Source: Candidatus Aminicenantota bacterium (GTDB lineage: Bacteria; Acidobacteriota; Aminicenantia; Aminicenantales; Saccharicenantaceae). Taken from it: 64,000 bases of DNA. The notes below the pieces were generated by a model. That model saw only the letters and a program-made list of their open reading frames with translations. It searched no databases and was not told the origin of the DNA. How positions within the stretch are numbered: the first letter of the stretch is position 1; every line of letters starts with the position of its first letter. The position numbers and the translations under genes are program-made. The DNA is taken from positions 566,239 through 630,238 of the forward strand of contig JAGNLW010000001.1 in assembly GCA_017999365.1 (NCBI GenBank). Reading direction: 5' to 3'. Below, in pieces: positions 48,773 to 55,909 of this stretch.

Positions 48773-49831
48773 GTGCGAACGACCCTGGCCGGCCGGTTCG
48801 GGATGGCCGCGATGGCGGCCGCCTGGCTCTTGACGCCGGCGGCCTGCCACAGGGCGCCCGAGGGGGATGGGACCGAAGGATTCCAAAAGGGCATCGCTTT
48901 CACGGGCTATTCGGCGACGGCCTACGAAGGGAGCGGACCGCTCCAGGCGCTCGACGAGCTGGCCGCGACCGGGGCCTCCTGGATCACCGTCCTGGCGACC
49001 GGGTTCCAAACGGACATCCACGCCACGGCCATCGACTTCGCGGGCCCCCGGACGCAGACGGACGCGTCCCTCGAGCGGGTCATCGGCCACGCCCGGGGCC
49101 GGGGCCTCAAGGTCATGATCAAGCCCCACGTCGACCTGACCGACGATCCGGACCACTACCGGGGCGAGATCGGCCCGGGATTCACGGACGCCGACTGGGC
49201 GGCCTGGTTCGCCTCCTATCGTCCCTTCATCCTCCACTACGCCGAGATGGCCGAACAAACCGGGTGCGAGCTCTTCTGCGTCGGCTGCGAGCTGGGGACG
49301 ACGGCCGTCCGCGCCGCGGCCTGGCGTGAGACCGTCGCCGCGGTCCGGGCCGTCTACGCCGGGCCGCTCGTCTACGCCGACAACCAGGTCGAGACGAGCC
49401 TCGAGGCCGTCGTCTGGTGGGACGCGGTCGACTACATCGGGCAGGACGCCTACCCGACGCTGACGACGGTCGCGGAGCCGTCGGTCGACGACCTGCTGGC
49501 CGGCTGGACCGCTTTCCGGTCCCGTCTCCAACAGCTGTCCGAGAAGTGGGGCAAACCGCTCATCCTGACCGAGATCGGCTGCCGCAGCGTCGCCGGCGGG
49601 GCCCAGAATCCCTGGGACTGGCAGCGCACGGGCGCCCCGGACATGGAGGTCCAGGCCGCGTTCTACGAGGCGGCCTGCCGGGCCATTGAAGGACGGAGCT
49701 GGCTCCGCGGCATGTATTGGTGGGAATGGTCGCCCGACCCGGACGACGGCGGCCCCGGCGACACCGGGTACACGCCGCACGGCAAGCCGGCCGAGGACGT
49801 CCTCCGCGCCTGGTACGCCAAGCTCGACTGA
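48773..49831 (+). CDS. GH113-like glycosidase lipoprotein
   Basis: 352 aa with a lipoprotein signal (lipobox LTPAAC, Cys25), followed by a TIM-barrel glycoside hydrolase. Segments typical of GH113 beta-mannanases are KGIAFTGYSATAYE, GLKVMIKPHVDLTDDPDHYRGEI, CELFCVGCELGTT (Glu173, acid/base position), YADNQVE, WWDAVDYIGQDAYPTL and KPLILTEIGCRS (Glu267, nucleophile position). The final barrel strand is GMYWWEWSPDP. It would be envelope-bound and may release oligosaccharides for the symporter-phosphorylase operon 15 kb away (inference). GTG at 48773 with GAAGGA upstream. Confidence 0.75.
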   Translation: MRTTLAGRFGMAAMAAAWLLTPAACHRAPEGDGTEGFQKGIAFTGYSATAYEGSGPLQALDELAATGASWITVLATGFQTDIHATAIDFAGPRTQTDASLERVIGHARGRGLKVMIKPHVDLTDDPDHYRGEIGPGFTDADWAAWFASYRPFILHYAEMAEQTGCELFCVGCELGTTAVRAAAWRETVAAVRAVYAGPLVYADNQVETSLEAVVWWDAVDYIGQDAYPTLTTVAEPSVDDLLAGWTAFRSRLQQLSEKWGKPLILTEIGCRSVAGGAQNPWDWQRTGAPDMEVQAAFYEAACRAIEGRSWLRGMYWWEWSPDPDDGGPGDTGYTPHGKPAEDVLRAWYAKLD

Positions 49832-50731
49832 TCAGTACCAGTCCGACAGGATGAAGCCCACCCCGACGCGGTGGACCCGGTGGTCGTAGTCGAGCAGGCT
49901 CTCGCCGTAGCCCAGGAAGTACTGGACGTAGCCGGCGACCATGGCGAACATGGGGAAGCTCCACTCGACCTGGACGGCGCCCCGGTTCTCGCGGAAATTG
50001 AGGTTGTCGCGAAGCATGACGCCCAGGCGGTGCCTGTTGATGAAGTAGTAGGCCCAGAGCTCGCCGCTGCCGAGGTAATGGGTCAGGCCGGGATTGTCGT
50101 CGGAGTCCGGGACGCGCCACCAGCCCTTGACGAGGAGCGACAGCGGGCCGCGCTCGACCCCGATATTGGCCACCAGGCGGTTCCAGCTCCGCGACAGGGG
50201 CTCGGACTGGCCGTTCGACTGGTGGTTGACGCCGAACTGGACGAACCGGCCGTCGAAGCCCAGGACGCGGTAACGGGTGCCGAAGTTCAGCAGGACCTCG
50301 GGCTCGTAGTTCGTCTCGCGGAAGGGGGAGCTGTCGTCGAAATTGTAGAGCTGCCAGAACGACCGCTGGGTGTAGGCGGCCCACAGGCAGATGTCCTTGC
50401 CGAACATGTCCCGCCACAGCCGGGCCTTGAAACTGATCTGGAAGGTGACCTCGGGTTTGACCAGGGTCTTGGCCGGATCGGCCTCCTGGAGCGGGGCCGG
50501 ATTGGGGCGGTCGTTGTAGGAGAAGACCAGCGCGGCGTTCGACCGGTGGAAGGTGATGCCCGGTTTGGAGGCCCGCGCGGCCCGATCGAGCTGCCAGAGC
50601 TCGGTGAAGTAGGAGGCCTTCGTCCCGGTCCCGGCGGCCTGGGGCGCGGCCGCGAGGCGGGCCGGAAGGAGAGCGAGCAGGGCGAGAAGCGCGAGCGCCG
50701 GGACGGTCCGGGGACGGTCGGTGAACGCCAT
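49832..50731 (-). CDS. pldA: Outer-membrane phospholipase A
   Basis: 299-aa PldA-type outer-membrane phospholipase with a signal peptide (about residues 1-29). The catalytic motif NHQSNGQSEPLSRSWNR carries His170 and Ser172, as in E. coli His142/Ser144, with Asn further on. Amphipathic strands and a C-terminal Trp-Tyr fit a 12-strand barrel. It hydrolyses phospholipids that reach the outer leaflet. ATG 50731 is preferred; a GTG at 50749 is in frame. It abuts the GH113-like stop convergently. Confidence 0.9.
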   Translation of the reverse strand: MAFTDRPRTVPALALLALLALLPARLAAAPQAAGTGTKASYFTELWQLDRAARASKPGITFHRSNAALVFSYNDRPNPAPLQEADPAKTLVKPEVTFQISFKARLWRDMFGKDICLWAAYTQRSFWQLYNFDDSSPFRETNYEPEVLLNFGTRYRVLGFDGRFVQFGVNHQSNGQSEPLSRSWNRLVANIGVERGPLSLLVKGWWRVPDSDDNPGLTHYLGSGELWAYYFINRHRLGVMLRDNLNFRENRGAVQVEWSFPMFAMVAGYVQYFLGYGESLLDYDHRVHRVGVGFILSDWY

Positions 50732-50754
50732 GGGGGACCTGCCTTTCACTCCCG

Positions 50755-50784
50755 GTTATAGCCGCGGAGGAAGCCCGGAGTCAA
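50755..50784 (-). promoter_or_regulatory. Predicted sigma70 promoter of the phospholipase gene
   Basis: Minus strand: TTGACT (50784-50779), 18-bp spacer, TATAAC (50760-50755). Confidence 0.7.
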
Positions 50785-50808
50785 GGACGGGGAGGGCCGC
50801 CGGACGGC

Positions 50809-51177
50809 TCAGGAGACCGTGGACGGGATGCCGACGTTCTTGCCGTAGAAATGGCGGATGAGGGCCAGGATGGTGTCGGGGATGCTGTGCAGGAACTGCA
50901 CGCCGATGTCGCAGGTCTTGGCCGCTTCGCCCGGCTTGCTCCAGACGACCCGGCCGTCCACCTTCAGGAACTGCTCGGTCCTCTCGAGGTCGATGGTCAG
51001 GTGGACGATCTCGCCGCAGCCGTACTCCTTCTTGCAGGCGATCCGGGCCCCGGTCAGGGACAGATCGTAGGTATAAGCGTTGATGGCGCCTTTCGCGGCG
51101 CTGCCCGAGGGCCGGCCGGCCTCGCGGATGATGCACCGGTCCCGCTCCTCGAATCTCTTGTCCTTGCGGTTTTCCAC
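50809..51177 (-). CDS. PilZ-domain protein, paralogue 2
   Basis: 122-aa single-domain PilZ protein with RxxxR (RKDKR) and DxSxxG (YDLSLTGAR). Its C-terminus LIRHFYGKNVGIPSTVS nearly repeats that of paralogue 1. GTG at 51177 is preferred because CGGAGGACGGG precedes it and the protein then aligns with paralogue 1 from its start; the frame is open to 51258. The promoter carries a variant of the shared box. A c-di-GMP receptor of unknown target. Confidence 0.88.
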   Translation of the reverse strand: MENRKDKRFEERDRCIIREAGRPSGSAAKGAINAYTYDLSLTGARIACKKEYGCGEIVHLTIDLERTEQFLKVDGRVVWSKPGEAAKTCDIGVQFLHSIPDTILALIRHFYGKNVGIPSTVS

Positions 51178-51225
51178 GTCCCGTCCTCCGGCATTGGCGA
51201 TCTCGGATGAGGTCCCGACGGGCCC

Positions 51226-51254
51226 ATTCTCGGGCCGGGCCGCCCCGTGGTCAA
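51226..51254 (-). promoter_or_regulatory. Predicted promoter of pilZ paralogue 2
   Basis: Minus strand: TTGACC (51254-51249), 17-bp spacer, GAGAAT (51231-51226). Confidence 0.6.
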
Positions 51255-51282
51255 TCACCCCCCGCGGCTATCCGAAAGGTGA
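51255..51282 (-). promoter_or_regulatory. Box C, variant of the TCACC..GGTGA palindrome
   Basis: Half-sites TCACC and GGGGTGA are separated more widely than in boxes A and B, but GGGGTGA again sits directly against the -35 TTGACC. Probably the same operator with a degenerate distal half. Confidence 0.5.
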
Positions 51283-51364
51283 GATATCCCCCCGAGAGGG
51301 GGCGGGTACGAGGCGGCGCCGAGGTCAGGCGGTCCGCGAACCGGGCCCCGTGACGCCCGGCGCG

Positions 51365-51393
51365 TTGACAGTCCCCGGGAGCGGGGCTAAGAT
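51365..51393 (+). promoter_or_regulatory. Predicted sigma70 promoter of the CHB-repeat lipoprotein
   Basis: TTGACA (51365-51370), 17-bp spacer, TAAGAT (51388-51393); GGAGGGG precedes the ATG at 51413. Confidence 0.7.
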
Positions 51394-51412
51394 GGCCGCG
51401 GAGGGGAATGCC

Positions 51413-53545
51413 ATGCCCGGACGCCGCCGTTTCGCCGCCCTGTCCCTGACCGCGCTCCTAGCCTTCGCCGGGTGCGCGACCGAAAGCCCCGGACCCGAAG
51501 ACCGCACGGTGGCCGCGCCGGTCCTGAGCCCCGAGCCCGGGACCTACTCGGCGGCCATGGACGTGGCCCTGACGACCGCGACCCTCGGGGCCTCCATCCG
51601 CTACACCACGGACGGCTCGACGCCGTCGGAGACGGCCGGGACGCTCTACACGGCTCCCGTGCCCGTGGACGCGACCTTGACCATCAAGGCCGTCGCCTTC
51701 CGGACCGGCTGGACGACCTCGCCGGTGTCGACGGGCCTCTACACGATCCGGCCGCTGGCCGCGGCCCCGGTCTTCGACCCCCCGCCCGGGACCTATCACG
51801 ACGCCCAGGACGTCGCCATGTCCACGGCCACGGCGGGAGCCTCCATTCGCTACACGACCGACGGCTCGACGCCGACGGCGACGGCAGGGACGCTCTACAC
51901 GGGCCCGGTTCCCGTCGCCGCGAACACGGTCCTGCGGGCCGTGGCCTTCGGGACCGACCTGACGACGTCCGTCGTCGCCTGGGGCCAGTATGTGATCGGA
52001 CCGGCGGTGACGGCCCCGGCATTCGCCCCGCCGCCTGGCGCGTACGAGGGACCGCAGGACATCGTCCTGTCGAGCCTGACGGCCGGAGCTTCCATCCGCT
52101 ACACCGCCGACGGCTCGGACCCTTCGGAGACGGCCGGCACGCTCTACACGGGCCCCGTTCGCCTGGCGTCGACGGCGACGCTCAAGGCCGTGGCCTATCT
52201 CGCGGGTTGGGACACCTCTCCGGTAACCTCGGGGGTTTACACCATTTCGACCCTGGTCGCGGCCCCGGTCTTCGCGCCGCCGCCCGGAACCTACGACGAA
52301 GCCCAGGACGTGGCCATCACGACCGCGACCGCGGGGGCCTCCATCCGCTACACGACCGACGGCACGGCGCCCACGGCATCCCTCGGGACCGTCTACACGG
52401 GGTCCGTCGCCGTGTCCGAGACGCTGACCCTCCGGGCCGTCGCCTACCGCGCCGGCTGGACGGCTTCGGCCGTGACCTCCGGGTTGTACACGATCGAGCC
52501 GCCCGGCCCGGGCTACGCCCAGTACGCCTACGTCGCCAACGCGGACGGACAGACCGTATCGGCCTACGGGATCGACGCCGCGACGGGCGTCCTGACGCCG
52601 GTCGCGGGCTCCCCCTTCGCCGCCGGCGGGACCGGGCCCTGGTGCCTGGCCGCCCACCCCTCGGGCAAGTTCCTCTACGCTCTCAACTACGCCTCGCGGA
52701 ACGTTTCGATCATGACCATCGACGCGGCCACGGGGGCGCTCGCGGCCGCGGCCGGCTCGCCCGTCGCGACCGGAGGGGCCTCGCCGTCGTGGATCGCCGT
52801 CGAACCCGCGGGGAAGTTCCTCTACGTGGCCGATTCGGCCGCCAGCACCCTGTCCGGCTTCGCCGTCGATGCGGCGACCGGCGGGCTGACGGCGCTCGCC
52901 GGCGGCCCGGCGTCCACCGCCCTCTCTCCGGCCTGCCTCGCCGTCGCTCCTTCCGGCAAGTTCCTGTACGCCGCCTGCTCGGGCGCCCACGCCGTCTCCG
53001 CGTTCTCCCTGAATGCGACGACCGGGGCGCTCGCGCCGGTCGCCGGGTCGCCCTTCACGACCGGCGGCCAGTCGCCGACGGCGGTCGCGGCCGATCCATC
53101 GGGCCTCTATCTCTTCGCCGCGAACGGCGCGACGGACAACGTCACGGGCTTCGCCGTCGACGGCGCGACCGGAGCGCTCGAGGCCGTGGCCGGCTCGCCC
53201 TTCCCGGCCGGCGGCACGGCCCCGGCCTTCGCCGCCGTCGACCCGGCCGGGCGGTTCGTGCTGGTGGCCAACGCCGGCTCGACCCTGTCCGCGTTCGCCC
53301 TGTCCGTTTCGACCGGGGCCCTGACGCCCGTTCCCGGCTCGCCGTTCGCGGCCGACGGCGTCTATCCCCGGTCCATCGCCTTCGAGCACGGCGGCAAGTT
53401 CGCCTACGCGGCCAACGCCTACTCCGGCACGGTCTCGGCCTTCGCCCTCGACCCGGTGAGCGGGGCGCTCACGGCCGTGGCCGGTTCGCCCTTCGCAGCG
53501 GGCAACGGTCCCTACTCGGTGATCACGGTCCGGGTCGCCCGCTAG
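51413..53545 (+). CDS. Lipoprotein with four CHB_HEX_C-like repeats and a beta-propeller
   Basis: 710-aa lipoprotein: lipobox LAFAGC near residue 22. Four tandem repeats of about 82 residues follow (to about 365), each with PPPGTY..AQDV, GASIRYTTDGS and GTLYTGPV, the pattern of chitobiase/beta-hexosaminidase C-terminal (CHB_HEX_C) domains. The rest is a seven-bladed YVTN/lactonase-type propeller with repeating GALTPVAGSPFAAGG units and PSGKFLYA strands. No catalytic residues are evident. A surface-exposed binding or adhesion role is possible but unproven. Confidence 0.85.
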   Translation: MPGRRRFAALSLTALLAFAGCATESPGPEDRTVAAPVLSPEPGTYSAAMDVALTTATLGASIRYTTDGSTPSETAGTLYTAPVPVDATLTIKAVAFRTGWTTSPVSTGLYTIRPLAAAPVFDPPPGTYHDAQDVAMSTATAGASIRYTTDGSTPTATAGTLYTGPVPVAANTVLRAVAFGTDLTTSVVAWGQYVIGPAVTAPAFAPPPGAYEGPQDIVLSSLTAGASIRYTADGSDPSETAGTLYTGPVRLASTATLKAVAYLAGWDTSPVTSGVYTISTLVAAPVFAPPPGTYDEAQDVAITTATAGASIRYTTDGTAPTASLGTVYTGSVAVSETLTLRAVAYRAGWTASAVTSGLYTIEPPGPGYAQYAYVANADGQTVSAYGIDAATGVLTPVAGSPFAAGGTGPWCLAAHPSGKFLYALNYASRNVSIMTIDAATGALAAAAGSPVATGGASPSWIAVEPAGKFLYVADSAASTLSGFAVDAATGGLTALAGGPASTALSPACLAVAPSGKFLYAACSGAHAVSAFSLNATTGALAPVAGSPFTTGGQSPTAVAADPSGLYLFAANGATDNVTGFAVDGATGALEAVAGSPFPAGGTAPAFAAVDPAGRFVLVANAGSTLSAFALSVSTGALTPVPGSPFAADGVYPRSIAFEHGGKFAYAANAYSGTVSAFALDPVSGALTAVAGSPFAAGNGPYSVITVRVAR
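51515..52500 (+). repeat. Four in-frame coding repeats of about 245 bp
   Basis: Repeat units start near 51515, 51770, 52014 and 52262 and encode the CHB_HEX_C-like domains. They keep clear similarity at the DNA level, especially around the TCCATCCGCTACAC segment, consistent with internal duplication. Confidence 0.75.
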
Positions 53546-53597
53546 CGGCGGCCGAAGCCGCTGCAAAGCCGGGCGGGAGCGGCGGGAGATGGGGAAA

Positions 53598-53672
53598 TGC
53601 CCCTGGCCTGACTCGAACAGGCGACAAACAGATTAGGAATCTGCTGCTCTATCCATACTGAGCTACAGGGGC
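53598..53672 (-). tRNA. tRNA-Arg (anticodon CCU)
   Basis: Complete cloverleaf on the minus strand. Acceptor GCCCCTG/CAGGGGC, D-arm GCTC...GAGC, anticodon stem GCAGA/TCTGT with loop TTCCTAA (anticodon CCT), T-arm GCCTG-TTCGAGT-CAGGC, discriminator A. The 3' CCA is not encoded. The anticodon reads AGG codons. Confidence 0.95.
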
Positions 53673-53691
53673 ACTCAGCGGAAGCGCCCTT

Positions 53692-53720
53692 ACTATAGCC
53701 GAACGGGGGCCGGGTTGCAA
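53692..53720 (-). promoter_or_regulatory. Predicted sigma70 promoter of tRNA-Arg
   Basis: Minus strand: TTGCAA (53720-53715), 17-bp spacer, TATAGT (53697-53692), 19 bp before the mature 5' end. Confidence 0.8.
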
Positions 53721-53749
53721 TTCACGGAGGAGGCCCTAAAAGCGTGCCC

Positions 53750-54595
53750 TCAGCGTTTCCCGGAAGCCGGTTTTCTCTGGCAGCGGGGGCAGAAATGGCT
53801 CGAGCGGCCGCCGACGACCGTCCGCCGGATGGGCGTGCCGCAGGCGAGGCAGGGCTCCCCCGTTCGGCCGTAGGCCTTGTGCTCGAACTGGAAATCGCCG
53901 GCGTTCCCGTCCGCGTCGGTATAGCCGGCGTCCGTCAGGGTCGAGCCGCCGGCCGCGACGGCCGCGGCCAGGATCCGGCGCATCGCGCGGTAGAGGCGCT
54001 CGACGGCGTCCGGCCGGAGCGACGAAGCCGGACGCTCGGGGTGGACGCGGGCCTCGAACAGGGTCTCGTCGGCGTAGATGTTGCCGACTCCGGCCAGGCG
54101 CGTCTGGTCGAGGAGGACGCTCTTGACCCGGGCCCGGCTGGAGCCCAGGATGGCCGCGAACTCCCGCAGGCCGACTTCGAGCGGTTCGGGCCCGAGCGAG
54201 GCCAGCTCGCCGCAGGCGGCCTCGGGCCGGCCCGCGAGGCAGAGCAGGAAGCCGAACTTGCGGACGTCGCCGAACCGCAGCTCGTCCCGCCCGTCCTCGA
54301 ACCGGAGGACGAGGCGGTCGTGCCGGTCGCGCGGCTCCCCTTCTTTCGCGAAGCGGAACCGGCCGGTCATCTTGAGGTGGAAGACGAGGGTCCGCTCGCC
54401 TTCGAGGGAAACAAGGAGCATCTTGCCCCGCCGGCGGACGCCGAGGACGCGACGGCCGCGCAGGGCCTCGAGGTCCTTGCGCCCGCCCGCGCGGAGCAAC
54501 GGCCTATATAGGAGATCGACCGCGGCGATCCGCCGGCCCGTGACGCGGGGCGCCAGGGAGCGGGCGATCGTCTCCACCTCGGGCAGCTCGGGCAT
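53750..54595 (-). CDS. mutM: Formamidopyrimidine-DNA glycosylase (MutM/Fpg)
   Basis: 281-aa base-excision repair enzyme for oxidised purines. The catalytic N-terminus PELPEVE (Pro2, Glu3) is intact, with RRRGKMLL carrying the conserved Lys, a helix-two-turn-helix region (VGNIYADETLFEARVHP), and a C-terminal zinc finger CLACGTPIRRTVVGGRSSHFCPRCQ. ATG at 54595; TAGAAT ends 6 nt upstream, suggesting a leaderless transcript. Divergent from the small membrane-protein operon. Confidence 0.95.
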   Translation of the reverse strand: MPELPEVETIARSLAPRVTGRRIAAVDLLYRPLLRAGGRKDLEALRGRRVLGVRRRGKMLLVSLEGERTLVFHLKMTGRFRFAKEGEPRDRHDRLVLRFEDGRDELRFGDVRKFGFLLCLAGRPEAACGELASLGPEPLEVGLREFAAILGSSRARVKSVLLDQTRLAGVGNIYADETLFEARVHPERPASSLRPDAVERLYRAMRRILAAAVAAGGSTLTDAGYTDADGNAGDFQFEHKAYGRTGEPCLACGTPIRRTVVGGRSSHFCPRCQRKPASGKR

Positions 54596-54601
54596 GGGGA
54601 T

Positions 54602-54607
54602 ATTCTA
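54602..54607 (-). promoter_or_regulatory. Candidate extended -10 of mutM (leaderless arrangement)
   Basis: Minus strand TGCTAGAAT, an extended -10, ending 6 nt before the mutM ATG with no Shine-Dalgarno. Confidence 0.5.
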
Positions 54608-54654
54608 GCACGCCCCCGGAAGAACGGAGACACGCACAGGAGGTACGTGTCCCC

Positions 54655-54683
54655 TTGATTTGACCGGGGGATTCCATTAAGAT
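54655..54683 (+). promoter_or_regulatory. Candidate promoter of the small-membrane-protein/ftsEX operon
   Basis: TTGATT (54655-54660), 17-bp spacer, TAAGAT (54678-54683), 8 nt before the ATG at 54692; again no Shine-Dalgarno. Confidence 0.5.
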
Positions 54684-54691
54684 GCTGTCTC

Positions 54692-55060
54692 ATGAAGCTC
54701 AAAGGGCTCCTCGCCATGGCCCTGGGTTGGGCCGTCCCCGGCCTCGGGCACGCCGTCCAGAAGAAGTACGGCCGGGCCGCGCTGTTCTTCGTCTCCATCT
54801 TCGCCATGACCGGGCTCGGGCTGGCCATGGGCGGCCGGGTCTACCCGTTCCAGACGGACAACCCGTTGACCATCCTGGCCTTCTTCGCCGACATCGGCAA
54901 CGGCCTGTTCTACGGCCTGGCCCAGTACCTCAAGTGGGGCGGCGGCGAGCTCGAGCGGGCCACGTTCGAGTTCGGGACGGCCTACATCGCCGGCGCCGGC
55001 CTCCTCAACTTCCTCGTCGCCCTCGACGCCTACGACATCGCCGCGGGGAAGAAGTCATGA
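54692..55060 (+). CDS. Small membrane protein (DUF6677-like)
   Basis: 122 aa with three to four hydrophobic segments (GLLAMALGWAVPGLGHAVQ, ALFFVSIFAMTGLGLAMG, a central helix, and YIAGAGLLNFLVALDAYDIA). The WAVPGLGHA..KKYGRAALFF start matches small membrane proteins I associate with DUF6677, which are found in Acidobacteriota-like genomes. Function unknown. It overlaps the next gene by 4 bp (ATGA) and is followed by ftsE. Confidence 0.75.
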   Translation: MKLKGLLAMALGWAVPGLGHAVQKKYGRAALFFVSIFAMTGLGLAMGGRVYPFQTDNPLTILAFFADIGNGLFYGLAQYLKWGGGELERATFEFGTAYIAGAGLLNFLVALDAYDIAAGKKS

Positions 55061-55239
55061 TCTTCGAGAGCCACCTCCTGTCGATGGTCGTCTACGCCTT
55101 CTTCGTGGCCCTCGTCCTGGCCCTCGTCCGCCGGACCGAGACCAAGGCCCGGGTCCGCTACGGGCTACTCCTGTTCGCGGTCATGACGGGCGGCGCCCTG
55201 GCCTTCGGCTGGTTCATGTTCCTGTTCATCAAGAAATAG
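55057..55239 (+). CDS. 60-aa two-helix membrane microprotein upstream of ftsE
   Basis: 60 aa starting MIFESHLLSMVVYAFFVALVL, with two transmembrane helices joined by a basic loop (RRTETKARVR). ATG overlaps the preceding stop (ATGA), and its stop is 1 bp before the ftsE GTG. The tight packing argues that it is real. No family recognised; it may accompany FtsEX. Confidence 0.75.
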   Translation: MIFESHLLSMVVYAFFVALVLALVRRTETKARVRYGLLLFAVMTGGALAFGWFMFLFIKK

Positions 55240-55240
55240 G

Positions 55241-55909
55241 GTGATCGAGCTCTTTCATATCTGGAAGCAGTACCAGAAGCCGTACTGGGCCCTGTCCGAC
55301 GTCACACTGCAGATCGACGACGGCGGCTTCACCTTCATCACCGGGCCGAGCGGCTCGGGCAAGTCGACGCTCCTCAAGACCATCTTCCGGGAGATCCTGC
55401 CGACCGAGGGCCAGATCCTCATCAACGGCGTCAACATCCTGAAGATCCGCGACAACCGCATCTACGGCCTGCGGCGGAAGATGGGCATCGTCTTCCAGGA
55501 CTTCCGGCTGATGTTCCACAAGTCCGTCTTCGACAACGTCGCCGTCCCTCTCCAGGTCGTCGGCGTCGGGCGCAAGGAGATCCGGCGGCGCGTCTTCGCC
55601 ACCCTCCAGAAGGTCAACCTGCACCAGAAGATGTGGGAGCTGCCGGGCCGGCTGTCCTACGGCGAGCAGCAGCGCGTGGCCATCGCCCGGGCCGTCGTCA
55701 ACAACCCCGAGATCATCCTGGCCGACGAGCCGACCGGCAACCTCGATCCCGAGCTGGCCTTCGAGATCGTCACCCTGTTCAAGGAGATCAGCAGGCAGGG
55801 CGCCACGGTCATCATCGGCAGCCACGACCGGGAGCTCATCCGCCACTTCGGGGACAACATCCTGTTCCTCCAGAAGGGCAAGATCGTCGGCAGGGAAGCC
55901 CACCCGTGA
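55241..55909 (+). CDS. ftsE: Cell-division ABC transporter ATP-binding protein FtsE
   Basis: 222-aa ABC ATPase of the FtsEX complex, which controls peptidoglycan hydrolases at the septum. Walker A GPSGSGKSTLLK, Q-loop region GIVFQDFRLM, signature LSYGEQQRVAIARAVVNNP, Walker B IILADEPTGNLDPEL and H-loop IIGSHDRELI are all intact. GTG start at 55241; its stop overlaps the ftsX GTG by 4 bp. Confidence 0.95.
   Translation: MIELFHIWKQYQKPYWALSDVTLQIDDGGFTFITGPSGSGKSTLLKTIFREILPTEGQILINGVNILKIRDNRIYGLRRKMGIVFQDFRLMFHKSVFDNVAVPLQVVGVGRKEIRRRVFATLQKVNLHQKMWELPGRLSYGEQQRVAIARAVVNNPEIILADEPTGNLDPELAFEIVTLFKEISRQGATVIIGSHDRELIRHFGDNILFLQKGKIVGREAHP

Noticed and set aside
51515..52500. Possible CRISPR-like direct repeats
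   Set aside because: The units are about 245 bp, in frame and encode protein domains; there are no short repeats with unique spacers.
54626..54654. Hairpin GACACG/CGTGTC between mutM and the small membrane-protein operon as a mobile-element relic
   Set aside because: Only six perfect pairs; it could be part of the divergent promoters. Not enough to call an element.
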